A stretch of 64,000 nucleotides of DNA from Pseudoruegeria sp. SHC-113 (GTDB lineage Bacteria > Pseudomonadota > Alphaproteobacteria > Rhodobacterales > Rhodobacteraceae), in the NCBI RefSeq assembly GCF_025376885.1, contig NZ_JAHUBR010000001.1, positions 2,542,001-2,606,000 of the forward strand, in the 5' to 3' direction. The notes under the pieces were generated by a model that saw only the letters and a program-made list of their open reading frames with translations, searched no databases and had not been told where the DNA came from. A program made the translations under genes and the position numbers. Shown piece after piece: positions 1 through 8,153 of the stretch (within the stretch, counting starts at the first letter, position 1; each line of letters starts with the position of its first letter).

Positions 1-2
1 TC

Positions 3-566
3 CGGCTTTCCTTCGACGTGGTGCACGACACCCGCGATGATACGTTTTACCCGACGCAGGGCACCTATCTGAACCTCTCGCTGGGCTTTGGCCACATTGA
101 AGACGCGCTGTTTGAAGGCAAGCTCAAGATCAGCGATCGTGATTACCCAAAGATCGTGGGCAAGGGCTCGGCCTTCTGGGGCGTTGGGCAGAACGCGGTG
201 TTCGGCGCGAACGCGACACTCTGCGGCACCAGTTCGGATGCGCCCTTCTTTGACACTTGCGGCGTGGGATTCGCGGATGGCCTGCGCGGCTTCTCCTCGC
301 TCGGCGCGCTGGCGAATTACTCGGCCTCCGCGCAAGTAGAATACCGGGGCCGCCTGACGGAGCGCTTCGGCTATGTCGTCTTTGCCGGGGCCGGTGCCGG
401 AGGCGATGAAATCGGGGATCTCTCCTTCGACAACGGCGGGCTGGCCGGGGGTGTGGGCTTGCGGATCCGGCTTTCCAAGGATTTCGGGCTGGATTACGCC
501 ATCGACTACGCCCGCAACCTCGACGACGAGGAATTCCTCTACCTCTCGCTTGGGCAGAAGTTCTAG
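3..566 (+). CDS. Omp85-family outer-membrane barrel protein (BamA/TamA-type), C-terminal fragment
   Basis: The open frame enters from the left edge, so the N-terminus (POTRA domains in this family) is missing. What remains is about 188 residues of a 16-strand-type beta barrel. It has a strand with DTRDDTFYPTQG near the start, the family LRGF motif in DGLRGFSSLG, alternating hydrophobic/polar strands and a C-terminal Phe (SLGQKF), the usual barrel-assembly signal. Omp85 proteins fold or translocate proteins at the outer membrane. I cannot tell BamA, TamA or a stand-alone D15-type protein apart from this fragment. No partner genes are visible; the next gene is on the other strand. Confidence 0.8.
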   Translation, partial: RLSFDVVHDTRDDTFYPTQGTYLNLSLGFGHIEDALFEGKLKISDRDYPKIVGKGSAFWGVGQNAVFGANATLCGTSSDAPFFDTCGVGFADGLRGFSSLGALANYSASAQVEYRGRLTERFGYVVFAGAGAGGDEIGDLSFDNGGLAGGVGLRIRLSKDFGLDYAIDYARNLDDEEFLYLSLGQKF

Positions 567-682
567 GCCGGTTTTACGCCCATTTACAAAAGCGCAGGGC
601 GCGTCGGCGGTCCCCTCAACCGAATACCGCTGCGTGCTATTGCAAGCGTGGGCAGGCGAGAGAACCGCCGCAGGAGCCGCGG

Positions 683-1012
683 TTAGCCGACGTCAGGCAT
701 GTCGTAAAACGCGGCGGGCGTGATGATCTGGTTGACCTGCGACACCAGATTCCCGGCCTCGGCGCTCAGCTTGAGGAAGGCCTGCCATTCCGGATCCGCA
801 GCCATCGCGCTGCGCCGGGCCGCCCGGTCTGCGGCGTCCTTGTAAACCCAGACGTGGACATAGGAATTGACGTCCCCTGTTTCGACCTGCCCGTAGAGCA
901 GCGGCTTGCCCAGATGGCGGCTTTGGGCAGCATATCCATGCTCGGCATAAAGCTTGAGGTGCTTTTTGATCGTGCCGGGGCGGCAGGTGTAGGTGCGATG
1001 ATCAAAGATCAT
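683..1012 (-). CDS. NIPSNAP-family protein
   Basis: A 109-residue protein starting MIFDHRTYTCRPG, a typical NIPSNAP (dimeric ferredoxin-like fold) opening; EWQAFL and a C-terminal INQII-like segment (VNQIIT) also fit. The family's biochemistry is poorly defined; bacterial members often sit in catabolic operons. The start codon lies inside the end of the upstream dctQ frame (11-bp overlap), so it is very probably translationally coupled and the last gene of the dehydrogenase-dctP-dctM-dctQ operon. There is no signal peptide or membrane segment. Family assignment is good, role unknown; EthD-like is the alternative name for the same fold. Confidence 0.75.
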   Translation of the reverse strand: MIFDHRTYTCRPGTIKKHLKLYAEHGYAAQSRHLGKPLLYGQVETGDVNSYVHVWVYKDAADRAARRSAMAADPEWQAFLKLSAEAGNLVSQVNQIITPAAFYDMPDVG

Positions 1013-1499
1013 GAGAGGTCTCCAAAGCTGGGGGTCCAAGAACGAGGCGGATCAAATCCGCGAGGGAATACATCAGCATCACCGCGCCCGAGAGCGGGAT
1101 GGCGAGGTAGAAGAGCCGGACGGGCAAATCGAGGATCGGCGTCAGCGCAGTGGCCTTGAGGGTGAGCTGCAGCCCGTACCATGTCATCGCCGCGAGGAAG
1201 CCGAGGGACAGCAGGCCCGTCAGGATCTGCAAGGCCCGCCGCCGCGCTGGCGGCAGCGCCATCGGCAGCCAATCCACCTGGAAGTGATCCTTCTCGCGCC
1301 AAAGCGCTGCCGCGCCGGAGAAGACCATCCAGGCAAAGAGCCCCTGCACGATCTCATCGAACCAGGCGAACCCGGCCAGTTTGAACAGCCGCGCAATGAC
1401 GTTGACAAGCAGCAGCATGAAGAGCGCGGAAAGGCAGAGGATGGGCAGCCCGCGCAGCACGCGGCCAAGGATGCGGTCGGTTTGAGCAAGCACTGTCAT
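1002..1499 (-). CDS. dctQ: TRAP transporter small permease (DctQ family)
   Basis: 165 residues with four hydrophobic segments and the DctQ hallmark WFDEIVQGLFAWMVFSGAAALWRE followed by the HFQVDWLP stretch. It forms the membrane complex with the large DctM subunit and accepts ligand from the periplasmic DctP protein, driven by a sodium or proton gradient. The ATG overlaps the dctM stop by 4 bp (ATGA), so the two are coupled. Gene order here is P-M-Q rather than the common P-Q-M. The substrate cannot be read from this subunit. Confidence 0.88.
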   Translation of the reverse strand: MTVLAQTDRILGRVLRGLPILCLSALFMLLLVNVIARLFKLAGFAWFDEIVQGLFAWMVFSGAAALWREKDHFQVDWLPMALPPARRRALQILTGLLSLGFLAAMTWYGLQLTLKATALTPILDLPVRLFYLAIPLSGAVMLMYSLADLIRLVLGPPALETSHDL

Positions 1500-2782
1500 G
1501 GGCCCATCACCAGATTGGGGAGCCAGACAGAGACAGCAGGCACCGTCACCACCAGCAGCAGAACGAAGGCGATCCCGAGCAGATAGGGCATCAGCGCCTT
1601 GGACAGCCGCCCGACGCTCAGCCCGGCCACCGAGGACACAGCGAAGAGCACCATGCCCACGGGCGGGGTCAGCAGGCCGACCATAGAGCACATGATCATG
1701 ATCACTCCGAACTGGACCGGATCGACTCCGATTTCCGTCATGACCGGCAGGAAGAGCGGCACGGTGAGCACGATCACGGCGATGCCTTCCAGAAACAGCC
1801 CGAGGATCAGCAGGACAAGCACGACGATGGCCATCAGCACCGCCGGGTTCTCCGACAGCTCCAGCATCGAGGTGACAAGCTGGTTGGGCACACGCTGGTG
1901 CACCAGCATCCAGCCAAAGAAGCCCGCCGCCGCGATAACGAACATCACCCGGATCGTGTGCTGCAGAGTCTCCCAGAGGATCCGCGGCAGCTGGCTGGGC
2001 TTGATCTCGCGGTAGATGAACATGGAGAGCACAAGGGCGTAGGCGCTCGCGGCCACACCGGCCTCTGTCGGGGTGAAGAGGCCACCGAAAATCCCGGCGA
2101 TGATGATGATCGGCGTCAGAAGCGAAAGCGCTGCGTCCAGAAAGCTCGCGCCGATCTCGCGCCAGGCGATGTGATCGCGGCGCGGCATCTTGTGCAGCCA
2201 GGCCACGATCCAGACAGCCGCCATCAGCGCAAGCGCCATCAGCAGGCCGGGCACGACGCCGGCAAGAAAGAGCTTGGACACCGAAACGCCGGTGATCGAC
2301 GAATAGAGCACGAAGGGGATGGAAGGCGGGAAGACCGGCCCGATGGTGGAGGAGGCCGCCGTGATGGCTGCCGAGAAATCCGGGTCATAGCCCTTGTCGG
2401 CCATGGCCTTCAGCTCGACCTGCCCAAGGCCCGCCGCATCGGCAACCGCCGCGCCGGACATGCCGGAGAACAGCAGGGAGGCCAGCACGTTGACCTGCCC
2501 CAGCCCGCCCCGCACATGCCCCACACAGGCATCGGCAAAGCGGAAGATGCGGTGGGTGATGCCGCCGGTGTTCATCAGGTTGCCCGCAAGGATGAAGAAG
2601 GGAATTGCCAGCAGGGTGAAGCCCGTGGTGGCCGAGAACATGCGCTGCGGCAGCATGGACAGGATCCGCATATCGCCCTGAAGGGCGTAGAATCCGACCG
2701 CGGTCAGACCGAGCGACACGGCCACAGGCAGGCCAAGCCCGATCAACAGCACGAGAACGAGCAGAATAAGAAAGGTGATCAT
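1496..2782 (-). CDS. dctM: TRAP transporter large permease (DctM family)
   Basis: 428 residues, about twelve membrane segments, with DctM features: an opening hydrophobic run LILLVLVLLIGLGLPVAVSLG, the LAIPFFILAGNLMNTGGI segment, GLGQVNVLASLLFSGMSGAA and ASSTIGPVFPPSIPFV. It is the ion-coupled transport subunit of a tripartite ATP-independent periplasmic transporter. It lies between dctP (67-bp gap) and dctQ (4-bp overlap) in the same minus-strand operon. Length is normal for the family and nothing appears broken. Confidence 0.92.
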   Translation of the reverse strand: MITFLILLVLVLLIGLGLPVAVSLGLTAVGFYALQGDMRILSMLPQRMFSATTGFTLLAIPFFILAGNLMNTGGITHRIFRFADACVGHVRGGLGQVNVLASLLFSGMSGAAVADAAGLGQVELKAMADKGYDPDFSAAITAASSTIGPVFPPSIPFVLYSSITGVSVSKLFLAGVVPGLLMALALMAAVWIVAWLHKMPRRDHIAWREIGASFLDAALSLLTPIIIIAGIFGGLFTPTEAGVAASAYALVLSMFIYREIKPSQLPRILWETLQHTIRVMFVIAAAGFFGWMLVHQRVPNQLVTSMLELSENPAVLMAIVVLVLLILGLFLEGIAVIVLTVPLFLPVMTEIGVDPVQFGVIMIMCSMVGLLTPPVGMVLFAVSSVAGLSVGRLSKALMPYLLGIAFVLLLVVTVPAVSVWLPNLVMGP

Positions 2783-2849
2783 AGGGGGTCCGCCAGATGG
2801 GGGCCCGCGCGTTTGGGCGCGCGAGCCCCGTGGAGGTTGTTCGGAGAGG

Positions 2850-3821
2850 TTATTTCAGGAAGCTCAGGAAGGTTTCCATGTTCTCCGCGCCGCTGTATTC
2901 GGCGACCCGTGCCCGTGCCGGGCCCATCATCTCGGCGAAGGGGGCAAGATCCGGCCGGGTGACCGTCATACCGGCGGCTTCAAGCGCGGCGATCTCTTCC
3001 TCTTCCTGCGCGATAACCGCTTCGCGCATCATCGCACCGGCCGCGAGGCTCTCTTCGCGCAGGATTTGCTGCTGCTCTTCGGTGAGCCCGTCAAACACGT
3101 CCTTGTTGATGACATGCACCATTGAGTTGTAGACGTGCCGCGTCAGTGCGAGGTTCTCCTGAAACTCGTTGAGCTTGAAGTGGTAGATCACGCCGATCGG
3201 GTTTTCCTGCCCATCCACAACGCCCTGGTTGAGCGCGTTCGGCAGCTCCGGGAAGGCGATCTGGGTGGTGGCCGCGCCAAGCCCTTCCATGGCGGCGACG
3301 ATCTGAAGCTCGGGCGGGGTGCGCAGCTTGAGGCCCTCCACATCCGCCGGGGTATTGATCGGGCGCACAGAGTTCGTGATGTTGCGGAAGCCGTATTCCC
3401 AGTTGGACAGCATCACCAGCCCCTGCTCTTCCAGCTTCGGCCCGGCCCAATCGGTGAAGGGCCCGTCCAGCACGGCATGCGCCTGCTCGTAGCTTGAGAA
3501 GGCGAAGGGCGTCATCACCGTCCCGAAGGCTTTCTCGTATTTGTCGAGCGCACCCTGCGTCGGCAGGTTCATCTCGATGGCGCCAAGGATGGTCTGCTCC
3601 AGCTGCTCGGGCGGCGAGCCCAGTTCGTTGGCCGGGTACAGCTCCACCGCAATCGCGCCGCCGGTGCGCTCGGACACGCGCTCGGCAAATTGCACGGCGG
3701 CAAGATGGCCCGGATGGGTGTCGGCGGCGAAATGCGCCAGACGCAGCGTGACGTCCTGGGCAAGCGCGGCACCGGCCGCGATGGTGGTGATCACCGTGGT
3801 TGTCAGAAGTGTTTTCAGCAT
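2850..3821 (-). CDS. dctP: TRAP transporter substrate-binding protein (DctP family)
   Basis: 323 residues with a signal peptide (MLKTLLTTTVITTIAAGAALA, cleavage after ALA). The conserved DctP core is present: the GLKLRTPPELQ motif containing the Arg that normally salt-bridges an acidic group on the ligand, then IAFPELPNALNQGVVDGQENP. It is the periplasmic receptor delivering substrate to DctQM. It follows the beta-hydroxyacid dehydrogenase gene after 61 bp. The conserved Arg argues for an anionic substrate (carboxylate or possibly sulfonate); the exact ligand is unknown. Confidence 0.92.
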   Translation of the reverse strand: MLKTLLTTTVITTIAAGAALAQDVTLRLAHFAADTHPGHLAAVQFAERVSERTGGAIAVELYPANELGSPPEQLEQTILGAIEMNLPTQGALDKYEKAFGTVMTPFAFSSYEQAHAVLDGPFTDWAGPKLEEQGLVMLSNWEYGFRNITNSVRPINTPADVEGLKLRTPPELQIVAAMEGLGAATTQIAFPELPNALNQGVVDGQENPIGVIYHFKLNEFQENLALTRHVYNSMVHVINKDVFDGLTEEQQQILREESLAAGAMMREAVIAQEEEEIAALEAAGMTVTRPDLAPFAEMMGPARARVAEYSGAENMETFLSFLK

Positions 3822-3882
3822 GGTTTCCTCCCAGAGATGCTGTGTGTCCTGCCCCCGTTCAGGGGAAGGCTGTTGATCGAAG

Positions 3883-4794
3883 TCAGGTGTCGGCTGTGTC
3901 TGGCAGGCTTGCCTCCACGCCTGTCAGTTGCTCGTAGGCCTTGATGACGGCCGTGCAGCCTTCGTCGCCGTGGCCCATGATTGAGGCCAGCGCGTAGGTC
4001 TGGTTGACGGATTGCGCGAGGAAGGCCGGCAGGCCCGCGCGCTCCAGCCATTCGGCGTAGTAGCGGACGTCCTTCTGCGCGTTGGAGAGCGACATATGCG
4101 GGGTGAAATCCCGGCGCAGGGTCAGCTCGCCATAGAGATCCATCATCCCCGATTTGCCACCGGCCGCAGAGATGATCCCGATCACCTTGGACATATCGAG
4201 CCCTTCCTTGGCGGCGAGCGCGAAGCCCTCGCACCAGGCGGCGACATTGGCAAAGGCGATATAATTGTGGATGAGCTTCAGCCGGATCGCGTGGCCCGCC
4301 GGGCCGACGTGGAAGATGTTCTCGGCATAGGCGTCAAAGACGGGCCGCAGCCGCTCCAGCAACGCCTCTTCGCCGCCGAAGAGGATGTTCACCTCGCCGC
4401 GATCCGCATGGGCCGGGGTGCGCGTCATCGGCGCTTCGGCGTAGGCGACGCCGGCCGCGGCGCAGGCATCGCGCATGATGTCCACGTGGTCGGCGGAAAC
4501 GGTCGTATGGTCGAGGAACACCGCGCCATCCTTCAGCGCGGCAATCGCGCCCTCCGGCCCAAGGGCAAGCGCGCGCACCGCTTCGGCGGTGGTGATGCAG
4601 ACGGCAAGAATATCCACCTGAGCCGCCATCTCGACAGGATCGGCACATTCGGTGGCCCCCTGCGCAACCGCAACAGCGACCTTCTCCGGGTCGAGATCCG
4701 CAACAAGCAGATCCGCGCCATGTTTGAGCAGGTTCTTAGCAAGGCCACGGCCCATGCCGCCCAAACCAATCAGCCCAATCCGTTCCTGAGACAT
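3883..4794 (-). CDS. NAD(P)-dependent beta-hydroxyacid dehydrogenase (3-hydroxyisobutyrate dehydrogenase superfamily, YihU-like loop)
   Basis: 303 residues. An N-terminal Rossmann domain starts IGLIGLGGMGRGLAKNLL, and the catalytic Lys lies in RLKLIHNY about residue 175. The substrate loop is EAPMTRTPAHA, not the DAPVSGG of 3-hydroxyisobutyrate and tartronate-semialdehyde enzymes; an Arg at this place occurs in the sulfolactaldehyde reductase YihU (VGRT). The ATG is preceded by GGGAGGACAGAGG. It is first gene of the operon leading to dctP-dctM-dctQ-NIPSNAP and has the palindromic operator 40 bp upstream. It probably interconverts a hydroxy acid and a semialdehyde-type compound in the pathway fed by the TRAP system. 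The substrate is not established. Confidence 0.82.
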   Translation of the reverse strand: MSQERIGLIGLGGMGRGLAKNLLKHGADLLVADLDPEKVAVAVAQGATECADPVEMAAQVDILAVCITTAEAVRALALGPEGAIAALKDGAVFLDHTTVSADHVDIMRDACAAAGVAYAEAPMTRTPAHADRGEVNILFGGEEALLERLRPVFDAYAENIFHVGPAGHAIRLKLIHNYIAFANVAAWCEGFALAAKEGLDMSKVIGIISAAGGKSGMMDLYGELTLRRDFTPHMSLSNAQKDVRYYAEWLERAGLPAFLAQSVNQTYALASIMGHGDEGCTAVIKAYEQLTGVEASLPDTADT

Positions 4795-4820
4795 TCCTCT
4801 GTCCTCCCTGCGTTGCAGCC

Positions 4821-4846
4821 AAACACATTTCCAGTTGTCTGACAAC
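4821..4846 (-). promoter_or_regulatory. FadR-type operator (copy 1) before the dehydrogenase-TRAP operon
   Basis: Positions 4834-4846 read GTTGTCTGACAAC, a perfect palindrome around a central T that matches the FadR-subfamily consensus TNGTNNNACNA. Read toward the genes it is followed after 5 nt by ATGTGTTT (4821-4828). The same 13-mer, 5-nt spacing and octamer recur at 8962-8987 before the regulator gene. The site lies 26-52 bp before the ATG at 4794, where a bound repressor could cover the promoter. Confidence 0.75.
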
Positions 4847-4970
4847 CTGTTTAATGAAGATTCATCCCGAGGCAAATCCGGTGGCCGATGGCCTGCGTTC
4901 GCTAAGGATGAATCTGTGCGGCAAATCCCGCGCAACCGGGCGCAGACGCCAGGCGCTCACGTCACCGCCC

Positions 4971-4990
4971 GCGCCGCCCCGTGGCGGCGC
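4971..4990 (-). terminator. GC hairpin after the aldehyde dehydrogenase operon
   Basis: GCGCCGCC and GGCGGCGC flank a CCGT loop: an 8-bp perfect stem 32 bp beyond the aldehyde dehydrogenase stop. No T-run follows on the minus strand, so it is at best a weak or Rho-assisted end separating the two operons. Confidence 0.35.
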
Positions 4991-5021
4991 AATGGCCCAT
5001 CAAGGCCCCATCAAGGTACGG

Positions 5022-6452
5022 TTAGAGGCGCTCGGCCACGAGCCGCGTCTGTTGATAGGCCGCAAGGCCCTCGATCCCGCCTTCATGCCCGTAGCCGGAG
5101 TGATCGACCCCGCCAAAGGGCGTTTCCGGCAGCGAAATCATGGCAGTATTGATCCCTGTCATGCCCGCCCTCACCTCACGCCTGAGCCGCGCTGCGATCC
5201 CGGCGTCCTTGGTATAGGCAAAGGCCGCCAGACCGACGTTCAGGCGGTTCGCTCGCGCAAACATCTCGTCTGGCCCCGACACGGGCGAGACCGGCGCGAG
5301 CGGCCCGAAGGGTTCTTCGTTCATGATCGCCGCCGTGTCGGGCACATCGGCCAGCACGGTGGGCGCGTAGAACGATCCGACATTGCCGATGCGATGGCCG
5401 CCCGTCGTCACCCGCGCGCCATGGGCAACCGCATCATCCACAAGCGCCTGCATCACATCGATGCGGCGTTCTGCCACGAGCGGGCCCATCGTGGTGGCCG
5501 CATCCATGCCGTTTCCAACCACCTGCGATTCGGCAAAGGCGGTGAGCGCCTCCACGAACTGCGGATAGACGGCCTCCTCGACGAGAAAACGCGTCGGCGA
5601 CACGCAGACCTGCCCGGCATTGCGGAACTTCGCCCCGCCAAACATTTTGGCCGCCTCCTCGACGTCGGCATCCGCGAAGATCATCACCGGCGCATGGCCG
5701 CCAAGCTCCATCGTCGTGCGCTTCAGCGTATCCGCCGCCTGTTTGACAAGGAGCTTGCCCACGGGGATCGAGCCAGTAACGGAGACTTTCTTGAGGATCG
5801 GAGAGGCCAGCAGATGGCTCGACACCTCCGGCGGATTGCCAAACACGATCTGCAGCGCCCCGGCAGGCACGCCTGCATCATGGAAAGCCGCCGCGATCCC
5901 CATCGCCGTCGCCGGTGTCTCCTCGGAGGGTTTCAGCAGCATCGAACACCCCGCCCCGAGGGCATGGGCGATCTTGCGGATCACGTTGGTGCCGGGGAAG
6001 TTCCACGCCGCGAAGCCGCAGGCCGGGCCGACGGGCTCCACGAGCGCCAGATACTGGTGATCTGCCGCGCGGCCCGGAATGACGCGGCCATAGGCGCGCC
6101 GCCCCTCCTCGCCGCACCAGCGGATCACGCCGATGACGAAATCCATCTCGGCCATGCTCTCGGCCAAGGGCTTGCCCATTTCCAGCGTGCACCAAGCGGC
6201 AATCTCGACCTTGCGCGCTTCGAGGTTGCGGGCCGCGCCCTCCATCACCTGCTGGCGCGCATGGGGCGACATGCCCGACCATTCCCGAAAGCCCCGTTCG
6301 GCGGCGTCAAGCGCGCGATCCAGATCAGCCGCCGAGGCATGCGGCGTCCGGCCAATCACCTCGCCGGTTGCCGGGTTGAAGATCGGCTCATCGCCGCCGG
6401 TGCCCTTTGTCCAGGCCCCGTCGATCAGCATGTTCACATCCGTGTAGATCAT
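5022..6452 (-). CDS. NAD(P)-dependent aldehyde dehydrogenase (succinate-semialdehyde dehydrogenase-like)
   Basis: 476 residues, normal for the ALDH superfamily. The opening MLIDGAW, the AAWNFPG and KPSEETP motifs, the general-base Glu in MELGGHAPVMIF and the catalytic Cys in GQVCVSPTR are all present, as is the C-terminal ETPFGGVDHSGYGHEGG. It oxidises an aldehyde to the acid. It follows the TPP enzyme by 27 bp in the regulator-led operon, so the natural reading is that it removes the aldehyde made by the TPP enzyme or by the neighbouring dehydrogenase. Sequence alone does not separate succinate-semialdehyde, sulfolactaldehyde or other semialdehyde substrates. Confidence 0.88.
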   Translation of the reverse strand: MIYTDVNMLIDGAWTKGTGGDEPIFNPATGEVIGRTPHASAADLDRALDAAERGFREWSGMSPHARQQVMEGAARNLEARKVEIAAWCTLEMGKPLAESMAEMDFVIGVIRWCGEEGRRAYGRVIPGRAADHQYLALVEPVGPACGFAAWNFPGTNVIRKIAHALGAGCSMLLKPSEETPATAMGIAAAFHDAGVPAGALQIVFGNPPEVSSHLLASPILKKVSVTGSIPVGKLLVKQAADTLKRTTMELGGHAPVMIFADADVEEAAKMFGGAKFRNAGQVCVSPTRFLVEEAVYPQFVEALTAFAESQVVGNGMDAATTMGPLVAERRIDVMQALVDDAVAHGARVTTGGHRIGNVGSFYAPTVLADVPDTAAIMNEEPFGPLAPVSPVSGPDEMFARANRLNVGLAAFAYTKDAGIAARLRREVRAGMTGINTAMISLPETPFGGVDHSGYGHEGGIEGLAAYQQTRLVAERL

Positions 6453-6479
6453 CTGAGTGGCTCTCCGCTCTGGCCGGTG

Positions 6480-8126
6480 TCAGCCGGGTATCGTTTCAAG
6501 CTCGACCATCGGGCCAAGCGCCTGAGGCGAGATCTGCAGCTCGATGATGGCCGGCTTGCCCGCCGCCCGCGCCTGGGCAAAGGCCGCTTCGAACTCGGCG
6601 TTCGTTGCCGCCACCGCGCCGAAGGCGCCATAGCTGCGCGCCAGCGCGGCGAAATCGGGGTTGAACAGATCCGTCCCGCTGGGGCGGCGCGGGTATTTCT
6701 TCTGCTGGTGCAGACGAATGGTGCCATACATCCCGTTGTTGGAGATCAGCACGATGAGGTTGGCCCCATGCTCGCAGGCCACGCCGAACTCCTGCATCGT
6801 CATCTGGAAGCAGCCATCCCCCGCAAGGCAGATCACCTCCTGCTCCGGGCGCTCGATCTTTGCCGCCACGGCAGCGGGCAGCCCGTAGCCCATGGAGCCG
6901 CTTGTCGGCGCAAGCTGGGTGCGGAAATTGCGATAGCGGTAGTAGCGATGCAGCCAGGCCGAGTAGTTGCCCGCGCCATTCGTCACGATGGCATCGTCTG
7001 GCAGGGCAGCGTTGAGATGCGCAATCACCTGCTCCATCTTCAGTTCGCCCGGCGTTTCGCGGGGCTGTTGCCACGCATCGTACTCCGCACGCGCCTCTTT
7101 CACCCAAGGCCCGGCGGGCCGCGCCGCACGCCCGGCCAGCGCCTCGGCCATGCTCTGGGCGAACTTCCCGGCATCCGCCGCCACGGCCAGCGTGGGATGA
7201 TATACCCGGCCAAGCTCGTTCGGATCTGCATGGACATGCAGCAGCCGCTGCGCCGGAACCGGCGGCGTGAGCAGGGTGTAGCCGCTGGTCGTCATTTCCC
7301 CCAGCCGCGCCCCGAGGCAGAGGATCACATCGGCCGCGCGGACGCGCTGCGCCAGCTTGGGGTTCACGCCAATGCCGATGTCGCCGATGTAATGCGGGTG
7401 CCGGTTGTCGAGGAAATCCTGACACCGGAAGGACGCCCCCACCGGCAGGTCCAGCACCTCGGCCACGGTGGCGATGGCCTTCGCCGCCGCGGCCGACCAG
7501 TTGCCGCCGCCCAGCATGACAAGCGGCCGCTCCGCCGCCTCAAGCTGCGCAATCACTTCGGCCACATCCGACGCCGCCGCAAGGCCAGAGGGCAGCACGG
7601 CAGCCGGAACCGGCGGCGCGTCGCATGCCGAAGACAGCATATCCTCAGGGAGCGCCAGAACCACAGGGCCGGGTCGGCCCGATTGCGCCACCTGAAACGC
7701 CCGCGCGACATATTCCGGGATCCGGTCTGTCCGGTCGATCTCGGCCACCCATTTGGCAAGCGGGCCAAACATCGCGCGATAATCGACTTCCTGAAACGCT
7801 TCCCTGTCGCGCTGATCGCTGGCCACCTGCCCCACGAAAAGGATCATCGGCGTGGAATCCTGAAACGCCACATGGACACCGGAGGACGCATTCGTCGCGC
7901 CCGGGCCGCGCGTCACGAAGGCAACGCCGGGCCGCCCCGTCAGCTTGCCATAGGCCTCGGCCATCATCGCCGCGCCGCCTTCCTGCCGCGCCACCACGTT
8001 GTCGATCCCGGACTCGTAAAGCCCGTCCAATGCCGCCAGAAAGCTTTCTCCGGGGATGCTGAATACCCGCGCAACGCCCTGCTCCCGCAGGGACGCGATC
8101 AGCGCGTCGCCGCCATGCCGTGTCAT
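6480..8126 (-). CDS. Thiamine-pyrophosphate enzyme, acetolactate synthase-like (2-oxoacid decarboxylase/carboligase)
   Basis: 548 residues with the three domains of the family: an N-terminal pyrimidine-binding domain with the cofactor-activating Glu in RQEGGAAMMAEAY (about residue 48), a central domain, and a C-terminal PP domain with the TPP motif GDGCFQMTMQEF and its downstream NN (ISNNGMYG). No regulatory small subunit (ilvN-like) is nearby and the gene sits in a catabolic operon, so biosynthetic acetolactate synthase is unlikely. The Glu argues against glyoxylate carboligase, which lacks it. Decarboxylation or carboligation of a 2-oxoacid is inferred; the substrate is unknown. Confidence 0.82.
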   Translation of the reverse strand: MTRHGGDALIASLREQGVARVFSIPGESFLAALDGLYESGIDNVVARQEGGAAMMAEAYGKLTGRPGVAFVTRGPGATNASSGVHVAFQDSTPMILFVGQVASDQRDREAFQEVDYRAMFGPLAKWVAEIDRTDRIPEYVARAFQVAQSGRPGPVVLALPEDMLSSACDAPPVPAAVLPSGLAAASDVAEVIAQLEAAERPLVMLGGGNWSAAAAKAIATVAEVLDLPVGASFRCQDFLDNRHPHYIGDIGIGVNPKLAQRVRAADVILCLGARLGEMTTSGYTLLTPPVPAQRLLHVHADPNELGRVYHPTLAVAADAGKFAQSMAEALAGRAARPAGPWVKEARAEYDAWQQPRETPGELKMEQVIAHLNAALPDDAIVTNGAGNYSAWLHRYYRYRNFRTQLAPTSGSMGYGLPAAVAAKIERPEQEVICLAGDGCFQMTMQEFGVACEHGANLIVLISNNGMYGTIRLHQQKKYPRRPSGTDLFNPDFAALARSYGAFGAVAATNAEFEAAFAQARAAGKPAIIELQISPQALGPMVELETIPG

Positions 8127-8153
8127 AGTGCCTCTTTTCTGCTGGGTCTTAGG

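Noticed and set aside
6480-8126. Sulfoacetaldehyde acetyltransferase (Xsc) or glyoxylate carboligase as the identity of the TPP enzyme
   Set aside because: The opening motifs are not those of Xsc, and the cofactor-activating Glu is present, whereas glyoxylate carboligase lacks it.
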